A DNA stretch of 64,000 nucleotides from Bos javanicus (GCF_032452875.1 NC_083870.1:3286001-3350000), one strand, 5' to 3'; shown: positions 47,762 through 59,933, counted from the stretch's first letter. Numbers and translations: made by a program. The notes: a model not told the origin generated them from the sequence alone.

Positions 47762-48035
47762 CTGCTACTGCTGCTAAGTCACTTCAGTCGTGTCCGACTC
47801 TGTGCGATCCCATAGACGGGAGCCCACCAGGCTCCCCAGTCCCTGGGATTCTCCAGGCAAGGACACTGGAGTGGGTTGCCATTGCCTTCTCCAATGCATG
47901 AAAGTGAAAAGTGAAAGTGAAGTCGCTCAGTCGTGTCCTACCCTTAGCGACCCCATGGACTGCAGCCCACCAGGCTCCTCCGTCCATGGGATTTTCCAGG
48001 CAAGAGTACTGGAGTGGGGTGCCATTGCCTTCTCC
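47762..48035 (-). mobile_element. Bov-A2 SINE
   Basis: Antisense dimer, close to consensus, with perfect 12-bp TSD atgcttttacta at 47750-47761 and 48036-48047. Confidence 0.95.
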
Positions 48036-48164
48036 ATGCTTTTACTAAATTTTAAGCAAAAACTTGTTTGGTTAATTAGTATCTGAGACACCATGTATGA
48101 CCTCTGTTAGAGACACATGGTGGCAAACTGCTGTGGTTTGGAGATTATGGCTTTATAGTAACAG

Positions 48165-48375
48165 TAGTTAATACCTACTTAGCACTTCCAAAGACCAGGT
48201 CCTATTCCAAACAATTTATATAATTAACCCACTAATCTTCACAACAACCCTATGAGGCTGGAACCATTCTACCTCCCTTTTACAGGTAAGGAGACTGAGG
48301 CTGAGCGACTTGTTTAGGGTCACCCAGATAGTAGATGCCAGAGCTAGGATGTGAACCCAGATGCTTGTGCTCACG
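48165..48375 (-). mobile_element. MIR SINE
   Basis: Antisense MIR: 'cttcacaacaaccctatgag', 'ggtaaggagactgaggctga', 'agagctaggatgtgaaccca'. Mammal-wide and ancient. Confidence 0.85.
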
Positions 48376-49871
48376 ACCCCCAGCTTGCACCATCTCCCTC
48401 ATACCTACATTCCACTTAGCATGCTGAGTTCAGATCTGCTTGTGAACTCTGGTTCTTCCTCTGTGTACTCTACTACTTATAGAAGAGTCTGTCCTCTGGA
48501 GCTATTTCTCCCGAGCTCTGGAGAGAAGTCTTTCACTTCAGCTTTTTTTCCCTCATCTTTTCGTCTCCTCCTAACACTTATTTTCCAAACACTCAGATTA
48601 TGCTGATTCAGGAATAAATGGGTATGTCTCAAATATTTGACATTTAAAAAATAATGGAACAACAGCAGTTGGGGGAGGTGATTCCTACTCAATTCTTTCC
48701 TTCCTATGGCTTAGCATGCAGAAGTCCAATTAGGTGGATACAAAGTGAAATCAAAGAACAATACACACCATCTGCCCATATGGGGGTGGGGGAGTGATAC
48801 TGAGAACCTCAAGCCAACAGATCTAAGATATAGATGTTAACAGTCTTGCTTGTACTCTCAGAGGACTTGAAAGCCTATGATACAACTTTTCTAAATACTA
48901 GTGGATAGAATGGCTTAAAACATCATTAAGCTGGATCAGCTGTCTGGAAAGCGAAAGAGTCAGGAAACAGTAGAAAGTAAACAACTGCCACTGAAGTTGT
49001 TGGAAAATTACACCCTTCACTCTGCTATAGAATTTCAGAGCTCTGTGAGGAACAAGGCACTTGACTCCAAATAAGTATAGATCCCAGCTCTCAAAACGCA
49101 AAGATGAAACAGGAGAAACTCTTGAGGGGCAAATGGAGAACTGACTAGCAGAGCTTCTCAAGAGAGTGAAAAGTAATTACAGTGAAGCTAGTTTCATAAT
49201 ACAGAGCGAAAAGACTGTCAACACACGAGGTAAGAAGCACTGATATATATCCATTATGGAAAAGAGAGACCGTTCCTTGCATTAATAATGTTTCTGGAAA
49301 AGGAACTCTTTATGTAGTAAGTTAAGAATTAACAACATCCTCTCCAGAAACCAGAAAAAAGTTTGAAAAAGAAATAAAAAATAGTGTAACAATGAGAGCT
49401 ACATGAAGTCACTACTGTGAGCTACTGTGAGAACGAGGGTGACTGCATCAGGCACAATGTAGGAAGGGGAGGGAAGGGCATAAGACAATGATTTGAAAAG
49501 TACAAAGAGGTCATGCATATAGGGCTTTAAAAACATTATTATTATTCCTCTTGGAGCAGGTACACTTTCAGGAAAAGGACAAGGTCAGCACAATTTCAAG
49601 AGAAGCACAAGTCCATGCTTTACGTGCATTTGATGAAAAAATAAAAGTGAATCTAAAATAATTCTGATAAAGGACTGACCATATTCTGAGACTTCCTGAG
49701 GACTACACCCTACCCACTCTGAGTGCTGATAGATGAGAATTCTCCAGACATTTAGACTTTCAGTATCCTTACTCCACTGGGGCAGGCTTATGGGTCTATG
49801 TCTTTAATCAACCCCAGGGTGGACAAACATACATCCTGGATTTTCAGGGGCAGGACGAATTTAAATCAGCC

Positions 49872-50150
49872 TTAATTTCCTCTACAAATACAGTGGCTTT
49901 TGTTCATATATCCTGAAGTTGGGTTGGAAAATACAGTCATTCTACTGCAGAGCAGAAACTTTTCTTTTTCTTCTATTGTTTTCCATTGGCTCAGCTGTTT
50001 CCTTTCTTCTTCCAGACTTTTCAAATATTTCCCTCTTCTTTTTTCCTTGTTATCTTCCATCATCTTTGTCTTTCTTTTCTCCCAAAAGCCCTGGTCCCTG
50101 CTAGGAGGCCTCACTGGTCTGTAGAATTGGGCTGGCAGAATACCAGTCAT
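49872..50150 (-). CDS. Candidate coding exon, small charged protein (unknown)
   Basis: On the minus strand an ATG at 50150 with G at -3 opens a 92-residue frame ending in TAA at 49872-49874. The frame is also open upstream to about 50201. It starts MTGILPAQFYRPVRPPSRDQ and continues with a strongly charged, probably helical segment of about residues 21-66 (FWEKRKTKMMEDNKEK ... LEEERKQLSQWKTIEEKEK), where lysine and glutamate alternate. It does not belong to any transposon recognised here. I do not recognise the family. The short length, proline-rich start and K/E helix would suit a small cytoskeletal or ciliary protein, but that is inference. No good splice donor is seen before the stop; an acceptor could lie near 50185-50200. 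It could be a terminal exon, a pseudogene or chance. Confidence 0.3.
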   Translation of the reverse strand: MTGILPAQFYRPVRPPSRDQGFWEKRKTKMMEDNKEKRRGKYLKSLEEERKQLSQWKTIEEKEKFLLCSRMTVFSNPTSGYMNKSHCICRGN

Positions 50151-51124
50151 CTCACTGCATTCGCTTTCTTCCTGACGGTATTCTCTTTGTTTGAAAAACA
50201 AATCAAAACATTCTCTTCTTCAACTTAGAATCTTACTAATACTTCCCTTGCATGTTCAGCTCTTCCATGAACTTTCAATTACAGATGTCAACTAAAAAAT
50301 ATAGTCACAAACGGGAAGTAGAGGTTTGGTGGGAATGTTTAGGACTCCGAGCCTGGGAAACAGCACCTCAGTACCTCTGAGAAAATTGCTCCCAGGAGGC
50401 AGGAGTCAGGCTGTATACAAGTTTGCAACAAAGGGAGCAGGCAGTCTGAACGACAAAGATTAGGTTTCAAGTTAAGGAATTTAGCATTCTTTGTATGCGA
50501 GCATGCAAGCCTCTGGGCTCACTGAATTCATTCCTTTCTTTTGCACCTCAGCTATCTGAGGCCAAAGCTGTTCTCCTAGCTTCTTGCATTCCCCCAGCTC
50601 CTCAGCAACCACAGTGGTGGAGGGGCAGCATCTGCTGGATCAGTTTTGGGAGCTCTCATTCACATTTGGAGGCCAGAAATCGCTGATGGCTCTGACGATT
50701 CTTATTTATTAATATGGCGGGAGATATTTTCATTTCACACAGATTTTCATATGACCTGCTGCTTACTGTTCCCTCCCAAGGGCAACAATAATAACAGTTT
50801 TGTTTTTCTATATAAGGGAGCAAACCCTGAGGTTGGTGATACAGTCACTTCCCCCGGGGTTAATCAGATGCTGGCAGAGGGAACTGCCAGGACCTAACAG
50901 GACCTCAGCCAGGAGTGGGCTCCAAGGAGGTCTCTCCCATATCCCAGTAGGAGTCCAGGGGACTCTCGCTCCCTGGGGCAACCCTGCTTTTCTAGCGCCA
51001 CAGGAACCCCCACTGAGGATCCCGTCCTCTGCCCTAAATGGAACACCGGGTATCAGTGACTAACAGCCATTTCACAAAGCCCCCGAAAAGCAGCTCCTAT
51101 TTCCGTACAGCTACTGTTTCCCCA

Positions 51125-51425
51125 ACCCCGCCCTCCCTGGGAATTGACCATTCAGCTTCGGGCTTTATCGGCAGCACTTGATTCGTGGATCACAGAGGGC
51201 CCGTTAGAGAGGGCCGATCCCATTGGGCAGTCTCTCGGCGGCGTTATAGTCGCTGGAAACTGGGTGGAAATGAAAGCCCCAGGCCGGGACCGGTAGGTCA
51301 GAGGCAGCACCTCAGAGGCGGCCTGTTGCCTTAGCAACCGTGGAAGGTCAGGCCCTGGTCTGCAGTTTGGACGAGCGTGGAGCCCGGTGGACCCCGGTCA
51401 TGCCAAGGACACTAACCTTAGTTTC
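51125..51425. promoter_or_regulatory. Short CpG-rich segment, candidate promoter
   Basis: By eye about 18 CpGs in 300 bp at roughly 58% GC, in a window where CpG is otherwise scarce outside young SINEs. It is not part of any repeat recognised. It includes the X-box at 51325-51338. It lies about 1.2 kb upstream of the minus-strand candidate exon, and a BovB begins 75 bp beyond its other side. A TATA box was not seen. Orientation is undetermined. Confidence 0.5.
51325..51338 (-). promoter_or_regulatory. RFX-type X-box motif
   Basis: Minus strand reads GTTGCTAAGGCAAC, two half-sites GTTGCT and GGCAAC spaced by two bases. This fits the RFX-family X-box consensus found in promoters of many ciliary genes. 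Its place in a CpG-rich segment strengthens the call; binding is not shown. Confidence 0.6.
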
Positions 51426-51500
51426 TTCAAGCAAGCCTTTCCAGATTGACAGGAGAGATGGAATCGCCTCCATCGCCCCATTTCTCTCATTTTTATTCTT

Positions 51501-52430
51501 TCAGTTTAGTCGCTCAGTTATGTCTGACTCTGCAACCGCAAAGACGCCAGGCTTCCCTGTCCATCACCAACTCCTGGAGCTTGGTCAAATTCATGTCCAT
51601 CCAGTCAGTGACATCATCCAACCATCTCATCCTCTGTCGTCCCCTTCTCCTCCTGCCTTCAATCTTTCCCAGCATTAGGGTCTTTCCTAATGAGTCAGTA
51701 CTTCACATCAGGTGGAGTTTCAGCTTCAGCATCAGTTCTTCCAATGAATATTCAGGACTGATTTCCTTTAGGATTGACTGGTTTGATCTCCTTGCAGCCC
51801 AAGGGACTCTGAAGTGTCTTCTCCAACACCAGAGTTCAAAAGCATCAATTCTTCAGTCCTCAGCCTTCTTTATGGTACAGCTCTCACATCAATACATGAC
51901 TATTGGAAAAAACGTAGCTTTGACTCTACAGACCTTTGTTGGTAAAGTAATATCTCTCTGCTTTTTAATATACTGTCTAGGTTTGTCATAGTTTTTCTTC
52001 CACAGAACAAGCATCTTTTAATTTCATGGCTGCAGTCACCATCCACAGTGATTTTGGAGCCCAAGAAAATAAAGTCTTTCACTGTTTCCATTGTTTCCCC
52101 ATCCATTTGGCATGAAGTGATGGGACCGGATGCTATGATCTTCGTTTTTTGAATGTTGAGTTTAAGCCAGCTTTTTCACTCTCCCCTTTCACTGTCATCA
52201 AGAGGCTCTTTAGTTCCTCTTCACTTTCTGCCATAAGGGTGGTGTTATCTGCATATCTGAGGTTATTGATATTTCTCCTGGCAATCTTGATTCCAGCTTG
52301 TGCTTCATCCAGCCCAGCATTTCACATCATGTACTCTGCATATAAGTTAAATAAGCAAGGTGACAACATACAGCCTTGATGTACTCCTTTCCCAATTTGG
52401 AGCCAGTCCGCTGTTCCATGTCCAGTTCTT
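51501..52430 (-). mobile_element. BovB 3' part
   Basis: Antisense BovB from the 3' tip to the 'tgttccatgtccagttctt' block of the RT region, with a deletion near its tip (51530-51545). No clear TSD. RT remnants on the minus strand are broken. Confidence 0.9.
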
Positions 52431-52847
52431 TCATTCTTTATTTCCAAAGTATTTTTATTTGTCAACCTCAGAGTAAAAACCCACTTACTTTCAGATGGGC
52501 ATAAGAAATACTTTTATTTTATGGGTCAATGTAATTTTTAAAATAAGTAAACTGTGAAAACTTTGGCAGTCAGATCTCCCTACATTTTCTATGAGAAAAA
52601 CACTCCCCTGCTTGTCATTTATCTGCTTGCTCGACATTTGTATTTCTTCTTATGTAGAGAAGAGACTACGTGACAAATCCTTGCCATATTCTGAAATCTC
52701 TACCATATTCATACACGTCAACAGGTACAAAGAAGAGTAAAGGAACATTCTGAAGTCACTCGGAGTGGGATAGGAGTTGGCCACTGTTCGGGACGTTTTT
52801 CCCACCATCTCATTCCTGATTACCTTGGTTTAAAGGTAACAGAGGTG
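52431..52847. other. Unassigned DNA
   Basis: No repeat or gene recognised. Confidence 0.3.
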
Positions 52848-52965
52848 AAGGAAATGGCAAATCGCTCCAGTATTCTTGCCTGGGAAATCCGTGGACAGAG
52901 GAGCCTGGCAGGCTACAGTCCATGGGGTCACAAAGAGTCAGATACGACCTAGCGACTAAACAACA
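52848..52965 (+). mobile_element. Bov-A monomer
   Basis: Single sense unit from 'gaaggaaatggcaaatcgct' to 'cgacctagcgactaaacaac'. More diverged than the other monomers. Confidence 0.8.
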
Positions 52966-53144
52966 GCAAAGATAGCAGATTGCTTTTTTCTTCTCAGAGG
53001 TGGAGGGAACTAATGGAGATGAGGAGGGTTAAGCAGACAAAAATGGAAATGGGATCATTCTTGGACAACCTCAGTGTAGACAAATTTCCTTCTCCCAAAT
53101 AGTTTTAATTATATATATATTTTATATTTTCCTTAAAATTTTGT

Positions 53145-53452
53145 TTTGAATTTTTATTTATTGAATTTTGTTTTCCCTGGGTCTTTCTTGCTTGTGTGGG
53201 TTTTCCATACTTGCGGTGAGCAGGCATTACTCTACTTTGCTGTGCTTGAGCTGCTCATTGCTGTGGCTTCTGCTGTTGCAGAGCACGGCTCAAGTCATGC
53301 AGGCTTCAGTAGCGCAGCATGCAGGCTCAGTAGCTGTGGCACACGGGATCAGTTGCTCCGATACATGTGGAGTCCTCCCCGACCAGGGATTGAACCCATG
53401 ACCCCTGCACTGGCAGGCAGATTCTTATCCACTGTGCCACCAGGAAAATCTT
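53145..53452 (-). mobile_element. CHR-1-type SINE
   Basis: Antisense: 'tgggtctttcttgcttgtg' tail side, 'ccactgtgccaccaggaaaa' head side. A TA-rich patch precedes it. Confidence 0.85.
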
Positions 53453-53465
53453 TTCCTTTTTTTTA

Positions 53466-53745
53466 AACTAAGAATTTATTTTTAATGAGGAGTTTCAGGT
53501 TTACAGCAAAGTTGAGGAGCAGAGATTTCCCATGTACCTCCTCACCCCTCACATGCATAGCTTCCTCCATTATCAGCATCTTTATTACACTTATTATCTA
53601 CATTGAGGAACCTGCACTGGCACATCATCATCACCCTAAGTCCACGGTTTACCTTAGGGTTCACTCTTTGTGTTGTCCATTCTATGAGTCTGGACAAATT
53701 GTATGTGTATTTCAGCAAATATTATAACCCCAAAGCATTTGGATC
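53466..53745 (-). mobile_element. L1M 3' UTR fragment
   Basis: Antisense blocks 'gtttcaggtttacagcaaag', 'ttcccatgtacctcctcacc' and 'accttagggttcactctttg'. Confidence 0.7.
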
Positions 53746-56679
53746 TAAGTTTGTGAAGTAGCAGGTTAGTAGCTGGCTGATCCTAGTTTGAATTTTAAAA
53801 GCAAGAAGAAGGATAGAAGAAATATGACTATTAAACATTGTACTGTTTTTCTTATATAGCTTTGAAGGCAGTTCCAAGAGGAATTCCACAGACATTTTGA
53901 GCTATGTGGTCATATCACCTGTAGACATATAGCTTCCTATGGTGACTCCTTTGAAAGACAAACTTTGTTTAGATGTATAAATTCTAATAATCAAAATTAG
54001 TTTATCTTTCCCTTTTTTTCTCCCTCTCTTCCATCTTTGTCTCATTTTCACAAAGGATTTGGGGGCATGACTTAATTGATTTCAATTAAAGCTACTTTGA
54101 AATGTGAAAAATATAAATATGAAGTTTATTACAGTTATTTTAGACATTACCAAATTATTATCAAAATTCTTAGTCATCAATGATTATATCGAGTGGTACT
54201 CAAATTAAACAGGCTATATTGTGTTACTGAAAGATTTTGTAGATCAAAATTGAAAATGTTAACATATTTTTCTGTTGATTTTGAATTATTATTTGAGAAG
54301 CTTTAAAAGAATTTTTGTTACTACCACTTTGGAGTTAGTAGACATTCCTAATTCCCTCTTTAAAATTTTGTAGCCTCTTTGTTGTTAATGAAATGTATAT
54401 ATTGAACCATATGGGACCACCAGGATTTTGTTTTATATTTGGTCAAAATAGTCAAGTATTGATAATTTAATGTGATTCAACCTAATATCTGAATAAGAAA
54501 AATTTCACTTAAAATATTTTGAAGTTATACTGTTTTGATATAAATGACCACTTTCTAATGTATTGATTTTTATAAGATTTTATATATTGGGTTTACTTAC
54601 AGCAGGTCCCATTTAAACCAGACTTTTCTCCTTTGCACATGTGTGGTATGATATCCTGACTAGAAATTCAGGAATTTAAGGGCAACTAGAAACCTTTCAG
54701 CACATGTCTTTCGCAGCATTAACCACAATCCTCCCTGACAAGTTGGAGGTTACTGACTGTGAAATGTAGCCAGTTGCTGAGAACTCAGGGTGTATTCTTT
54801 TCTTGACCCCTAAAACTGGCCTGTTTCCAATTAATGGTTTTTTGTTTTTCTGAGGCATGTTATGATCCAGTTTCCTGGTTAATTTCCAGATCTTCTGCCA
54901 TTCCTCTTGTACAATTCATTTTCTTTGTGGTGGGTCTTACTGAAAGACACTGTGTACAGAAAAGGGGCTTCTGGAAATTATCATGTTTCAGCTACAAAAT
55001 TGTTTAAACATCTGTCTATCATTTACAACCAACATCTCTGGTCTCATCCATGGAAAATATCACACATAGCAGAGAAAATTGAGAAGAGCTGGCAGAAGAT
55101 AGCTGTTGAGTTTGCATCCTGCAAAGGGTTCCTAGGAGACCTCAGACCAAGGTTGTTTTTTACTTCAGTTTAACTTTTTGGGTGTGTTCCTTTCTGCAGA
55201 GAGCTGAAAGTCAGAGTCTGGTTTTGAAGGTGAACCTGAGGAGTCAATCAGTGCATCCTCCTCCTGACTGGAAACTCAGCATCATTGTGGACAGAGAGCC
55301 TGTCTCCAAGGCAAAGGGAGGTAGAGGCTCTTTAACATTCTTGGGCAGGCAGGAAGCATTTCTGCTGACTCTCATCCTTGCTGGCGTGTTCTAGTCTCAG
55401 GTCACTGTTGTCCTGAGGGTCCTGCAGAGGCAGTAATGCCACGTGGTTTGCACTAATGATTTGTCACCCTGGGGAGCCACTGACTAAACTTGTTCTTTAG
55501 GTCTCTAGTTAGGAACTTTGAATATATGCTATCTTTAGGAGTTCATGGGCTTGTATATTTCTTTAAGGGCATTTTTCCAGGGTTGTTTTTTTATGAGATA
55601 AGAAAAACCTGTCAAGAAAGCTGGTTAGCCTGAAATTGAGCTTTGGAGGTTGAACTGCTTTAATCTTAGGGTACAATGAGCTTTCCACCAGTTTAAAGGC
55701 ACTGAACTAATTAGGGATGAGAAGATGATACAGCATTAGGAACACACCTCTGAGTAGAACAGCAATGGTTCTATTTTCTTTAATGTAAGAATGTGAAGTT
55801 CTTTGTTAAGTCTGATAGGCTACATGCTTCTTTATATAAATTACACTATTATTAATGTGATCTGTAGGATACAAACTTTGGGATGATTAGTGAACTCTTC
55901 AGTCACTTGTAAGATGCAATCTGAGAAAATCAGACTTCATTAGTTTCCTCACAATGTGAAACTCCTGCCTTATAATTACAACTGTCTTAACTGAACCTCA
56001 GGTGACAGTTTTCTGTCTATCAATTAAGGAAGAAATAGATTTCATTTCACATGATCATGTACTAATTAATGTAGGGAATGCCTTAATGAAAGCATGTTTG
56101 CATGACTTTACCACAGTACTCTCCAGTGGAAATATAGTGCTGTCCTCATATGTAATTAATTTTTTCTAGTAGTTCCATTAAAAAGTAAAAAGAAGTGGGT
56201 GAAATTAATTTTAACAATATACTTTATTTAATCTAATATATTCAAAATAGTATCATGTCACTATGTAATCAATATAAAATCATTAGTGAAGTATTTTTAT
56301 GTTTTAATTTATGTATGATGTCTTAGAAATCTGATATTTTACACATACAGTGTATGTCAACTTGGACAAGCCACATTTCAAGTGCTCAGCATCCACTTGT
56401 AGTCAGTGGCTGTTGAATTGGGAGCATGGCTTTAAACTGTTACTGTATCTGTAGTTAAGCAGAGGATTTCAGAGGGGAGAGAGAAATGGGGCATGTAAGA
56501 GGAGAAAAAAGCCCTTGCTGGGTATGGAGCATCACTGGCACCAGATTTCCAAGGGTATGCATTCTTCTGTTCAACATTTCAACTTTAAACCCAAAGCAAC
56601 AACTTCCTTTATCTGACACCCCAGTAGGACATTGTGATCAAAACAAGAAAATTGTCTTATAGACTCAATGTCTGCCCTA
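53746..56679. other. Repeat-poor 2.9-kb stretch
   Basis: One of the two longest repeat-free stretches of the window, AT-rich throughout. Open frames at 54907-55173 and 55182-55394 (plus) start at non-ATG codons and have no recognisable family or splice context. Confidence 0.5.
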
Positions 56680-56688
56680 CAAATTTGG

Positions 56689-56911
56689 GGCTTTACAGGT
56701 AGAGCTAGTGGTAAAGAACCTGCCTTCAAATGCAGGAGACATTAGAGACCTGTGTTCAGTCCCTGGGTCAGGAAATCCCCTGAAGGAGGACGTGGCAACC
56801 CACTCCGGTGTTATTGCCTAGAGAATGCCATGGACACAGGAGCCTGGTAGGCTACAGTCCATAGGGTCACAAAGAGTCAGACATGACTGAGGCGACTTAG
56901 AATGCATGCAC
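56689..56911 (+). mobile_element. Bov-tA SINE
   Basis: Sense Bov-tA with perfect 9-bp TSD acaaatttg at 56680-56688 and 56912-56920. Confidence 0.95.
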
Positions 56912-57032
56912 ACAAATTTGAGAAGTGAGAACAGGTGCTTTGGACAATAGTATGACAATGGACTTTGGGAATAGCGCAGATGGACTTGAGTTCAAACCAG
57001 CCCTGCTGTTGCTGAGCTGTGAGCTTATGCAA

Positions 57033-57817
57033 TGACACCACCCTTATAGAAGAAAGTTAGGAAGAATTGAAGAGCCTCTTGAAGAAAGTGAAAAAAAAAA
57101 AGATTGAAAAAGCTGGCTTAAAACTCAACATTCAAAAAATGAAGATCATGGTTTTGGGACCCATTACCTCATGGCAAATAGATGGGTTAACAATGGAAAC
57201 AGTGACAGACTTTATTTTCTTGGGCTCCATAATCACTGGGATGGTGACTGCAGCCATGAAATTAAAAGATGCTTGCTCTTTGGAAGAAAAGCTATGACAA
57301 ATCTAACCAGCATATTAAAAAGCAGAGACATTACTTTGCCAACAAAAGTCCATCTAGTCAAAGCTATGGTTTTTCCAGTAGTCATACATGGATGTGAGAG
57401 TTGGACCATAAAGAGAGCTGAGCGCCGAGGAATTGATGCTTTGGAATTGTGGTGTTGGAGAAGATTCTTGGGAGTCTGTTGGACTGCAAGGAGATCAAAT
57501 CAATCAATCCTAAAGAAAATCAGTCCTGAATATTCATTGGAAGGCCTGATGCTGAAGCTGAAGCTCCAATACATTGGTCACCTGTTGTGAAGAACTGACT
57601 CACTGAAAGAGACCCTGATGCTGGGAAAGATTGAGGGCAGGAGGAGAAGGAGATGACAGAGGATGAGCTGGTTGGATGATATAACTGACTCAGTGGACAT
57701 TTGAACAAGTTTGAACAAGCTCTGGGAGCTGGTGATGGACAGGAAAGCCTGGCGTGTTACAGTCCATGGGATTACAAAGAGTCAGACTCAGCTGAGTGAC
57801 TGAACTGAATGACTGAT
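57033..57817 (+). mobile_element. BovB 3' part with perfect TSD
   Basis: Sense BovB, 5'-truncated just at the RT catalytic box (first codons read DDTTL) and running to the 3' tip. Perfect 13-bp TSD tgagcttatgcaa at 57020-57032 and 57818-57830. Two overlapping open stretches (57067-57297 and 57171-57590) are one RT C-terminal region split by a frameshift. Confidence 0.95.
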
Positions 57818-57897
57818 TGAGCTTATGCAAATCTGTCACCTCTTTGACTCCTTCCACTCTAGTCAAGGGCACGGAAGTATCCAGTCTGGTGGAGTTT

Positions 57898-59583
57898 TCA
57901 GTTCAGTTCAATTCAGTCGCTCAGTCGTGTCTGACTCTTTGTGACCCCATGAATCGCAGCACGCCAGGCCTCCTTGTCCATCACCAACTCCCAGAGTTCA
58001 TTCAAACTCACGTCCATCGAGTCCATGATGCCATCCAGCCGTCTCATCCTCTGTCGTCCCCTTCTCCTCCTGCCCCCAATCCCTCCCAGCATCAGAGTCT
58101 TTTCCAATGAGTCAACTCTTCACATGAGGTGGCCAAAGTACTGGAGTTTCAGTTTTAGCATCATTCCTTCCAAAGAACACCTAGGACTGATCTCCTTTAG
58201 AATGGACTAGTTGAATCTCCTTGCAGTCCAAGGGACTCTCAAGAGTCTTCTCCAACACCACAGTTCAAAAGCATCAATTCTTCGGCACTCAGCCTTCTTC
58301 ACAGTCCAACTCACATCCATACATGACTATTGGAAAAACCATAGCCTTGACTAGATGGACCTTTGTTGGCAAAGTAATGTCTCTACTTTTCAATATGCTA
58401 TCTAGGTTGGTCATAACTTTCCTTCCAAGGAGTAAGTGTCTTTTAATTTCATGGCTGCAGTCATCATCTGCAGTGGTTTTGGGGCCCAAAAAAATAAAGT
58501 CTGACACTGTTTCCACTGTTTCCCCATCTATTTCCCATGAAGTGATGGGACCAGATGCCATGATCTTCGTTTTCTGAATATTGAACTTTAAGCCAACTTT
58601 TTCACTCTCCTCTTTCACTTTCATCAAGAGGCTTTTGAGTTCCTCTTCACTTTCTGCCATAAGGGTGGTGTCATCTGCATATCTGAGGTTATTGATATTT
58701 CTCCTGGCAATCTTGATTCCAGCTTGTGCTTCTTCCAGCCCAGCGTTTCTCACGATATACTCTGCATATAGGTTAAATAAGCAGGGTGACAATATACAGC
58801 CTTGACATACTCCTTTTCCTATTTGGAACCAGTCTGTTGTTCCATGTCCAGTTCTAACTGTTGCTTCCTGACCTGCATACAGGTTTCTCAAGAGGCAGGT
58901 CAGGTGGTCTGATATTCCCATCTCTTTCAGAATTTCCACAGTTTATTGTGATCCACACAAAGGCTTTGGCATAGTCAATAAAGCAGAAATAGATGATTTT
59001 CTGGAACTCTCTTGCTTTTTCGATGATCCAGTGGATGTTGGCAATTTGATCTCTGGTTGCTCTGCCTTTTCTAAAACCAGCTTGACCATCTGGAAGTTCA
59101 TGGTTCACATATTGCTGAAGCCTGGCTTGGAGAATTTTGAGCATTACTTTACTAGCGTGTGAGATGAGTGCATTGTGCGGGTAGTTTGAGCATTTTTTGG
59201 CATTGCCTTTCTTTGGGATTGGAATGAAAACTGACCTTTTCCAGTCCTGTGGCCACTGCTGAGTTTTCCCAATTTGCTGACATATTGAGTGCAGCACTTT
59301 CACAGCATCATCTTTCAGGATTTGAAATAGCTCAACTGGAATTCCATCACCTCCACTAGCTTTGTTCATAGTGATGCTTTCTAAGGCCCACTTAACTTCA
59401 CATTCCAGGATGTCTGGCTCTAGGTGAGTGATCACACCATCATGATTATCTTGGTCATGAAGATCTTTTTTGTACAGTTCTGTTTATTCTTGCCACCTCT
59501 TCTTAGTATCTTCTGCTTCTGTTAGGTCCATACCATTTCTGTCCTTTATCGAGCCTATCTTCGCATGAAATGTTCCCTTGGTA
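57898..59583 (-). mobile_element. Longest BovB copy of the window
   Basis: Antisense, about 1.69 kb, from the 3' tip 'cagttcagttcaattcagtc' to 'aatgttcccttggta'. Imperfect candidate TSD gtggagttttcag/gtggggttttag. Low divergence. With the sense BovB 80 bp away it forms a large inverted repeat. Confidence 0.9.
58289..59435 (-). pseudogene. BovB reverse transcriptase remnant, two frames
   Basis: Translated right to left, 59435-58854 (193 residues) gives the RT fingers/palm (KASGGDGIPVELFQ, GFRKGRATRDQIANIHWI, FIDYAKAF). A 4-base loss relative to BovB consensus near 58958 shifts the frame. 58939-58289 (216 residues) continues with WFQIGKGVCQGCILSPCLFN, the intact catalytic LRYADDTTLMAES and IMASGPITSWEIDG. 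A second small deletion near 58310 ends it. The endonuclease is lost. This is the least damaged RT of the BovB copies here, but not functional. Confidence 0.9.
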
Positions 59584-59597
59584 GTGGGGTTTTAGTA

Positions 59598-59920
59598 GGG
59601 GTTAAATTACATTCCTCATGTGAAGTTACCTAGGCCAGTTGTTTGGTGGTGTATGGGAGTCACTCAGTCTACCAAGACTGCTATTTTCTGTGTTTTTCAT
59701 CTATTTTTCATCATTGGGGCACTTTGCCCAAACTTTCTTGCCCTTTACTCTCTTTTAGGTTCCAAACTATTTCCTCCTCCAATTCCCAGAACCTCAATTT
59801 CTGCCACAGCCCCTGCTCATCGGCCTGCTGTAATTGTGATTATGTTATAAAAGGCTTATTGTCAAAGCACCAGTAATAATGGTAATAAAAATTCAGCCAT
59901 TGCCCATTCCAAATCTATGT
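59598..59920. other. Unassigned DNA
   Basis: No repeat or gene recognised. Two overlapping short frames (59620-59876) lack any hallmark. Confidence 0.3.
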
Positions 59921-59933
59921 GAAATATTCCATT

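Larger units (their letters stand above)
48386..51500. other. Repeat-poor block with the best genic signals
   Basis: About 3.1 kb with no confident transposon. It holds the minus-strand candidate coding exon (49872-50150) and the CpG-rich X-box segment (51125-51425). 50290-50485 faintly resembles an LTR fragment. The rest is unassigned. Confidence 0.5.
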
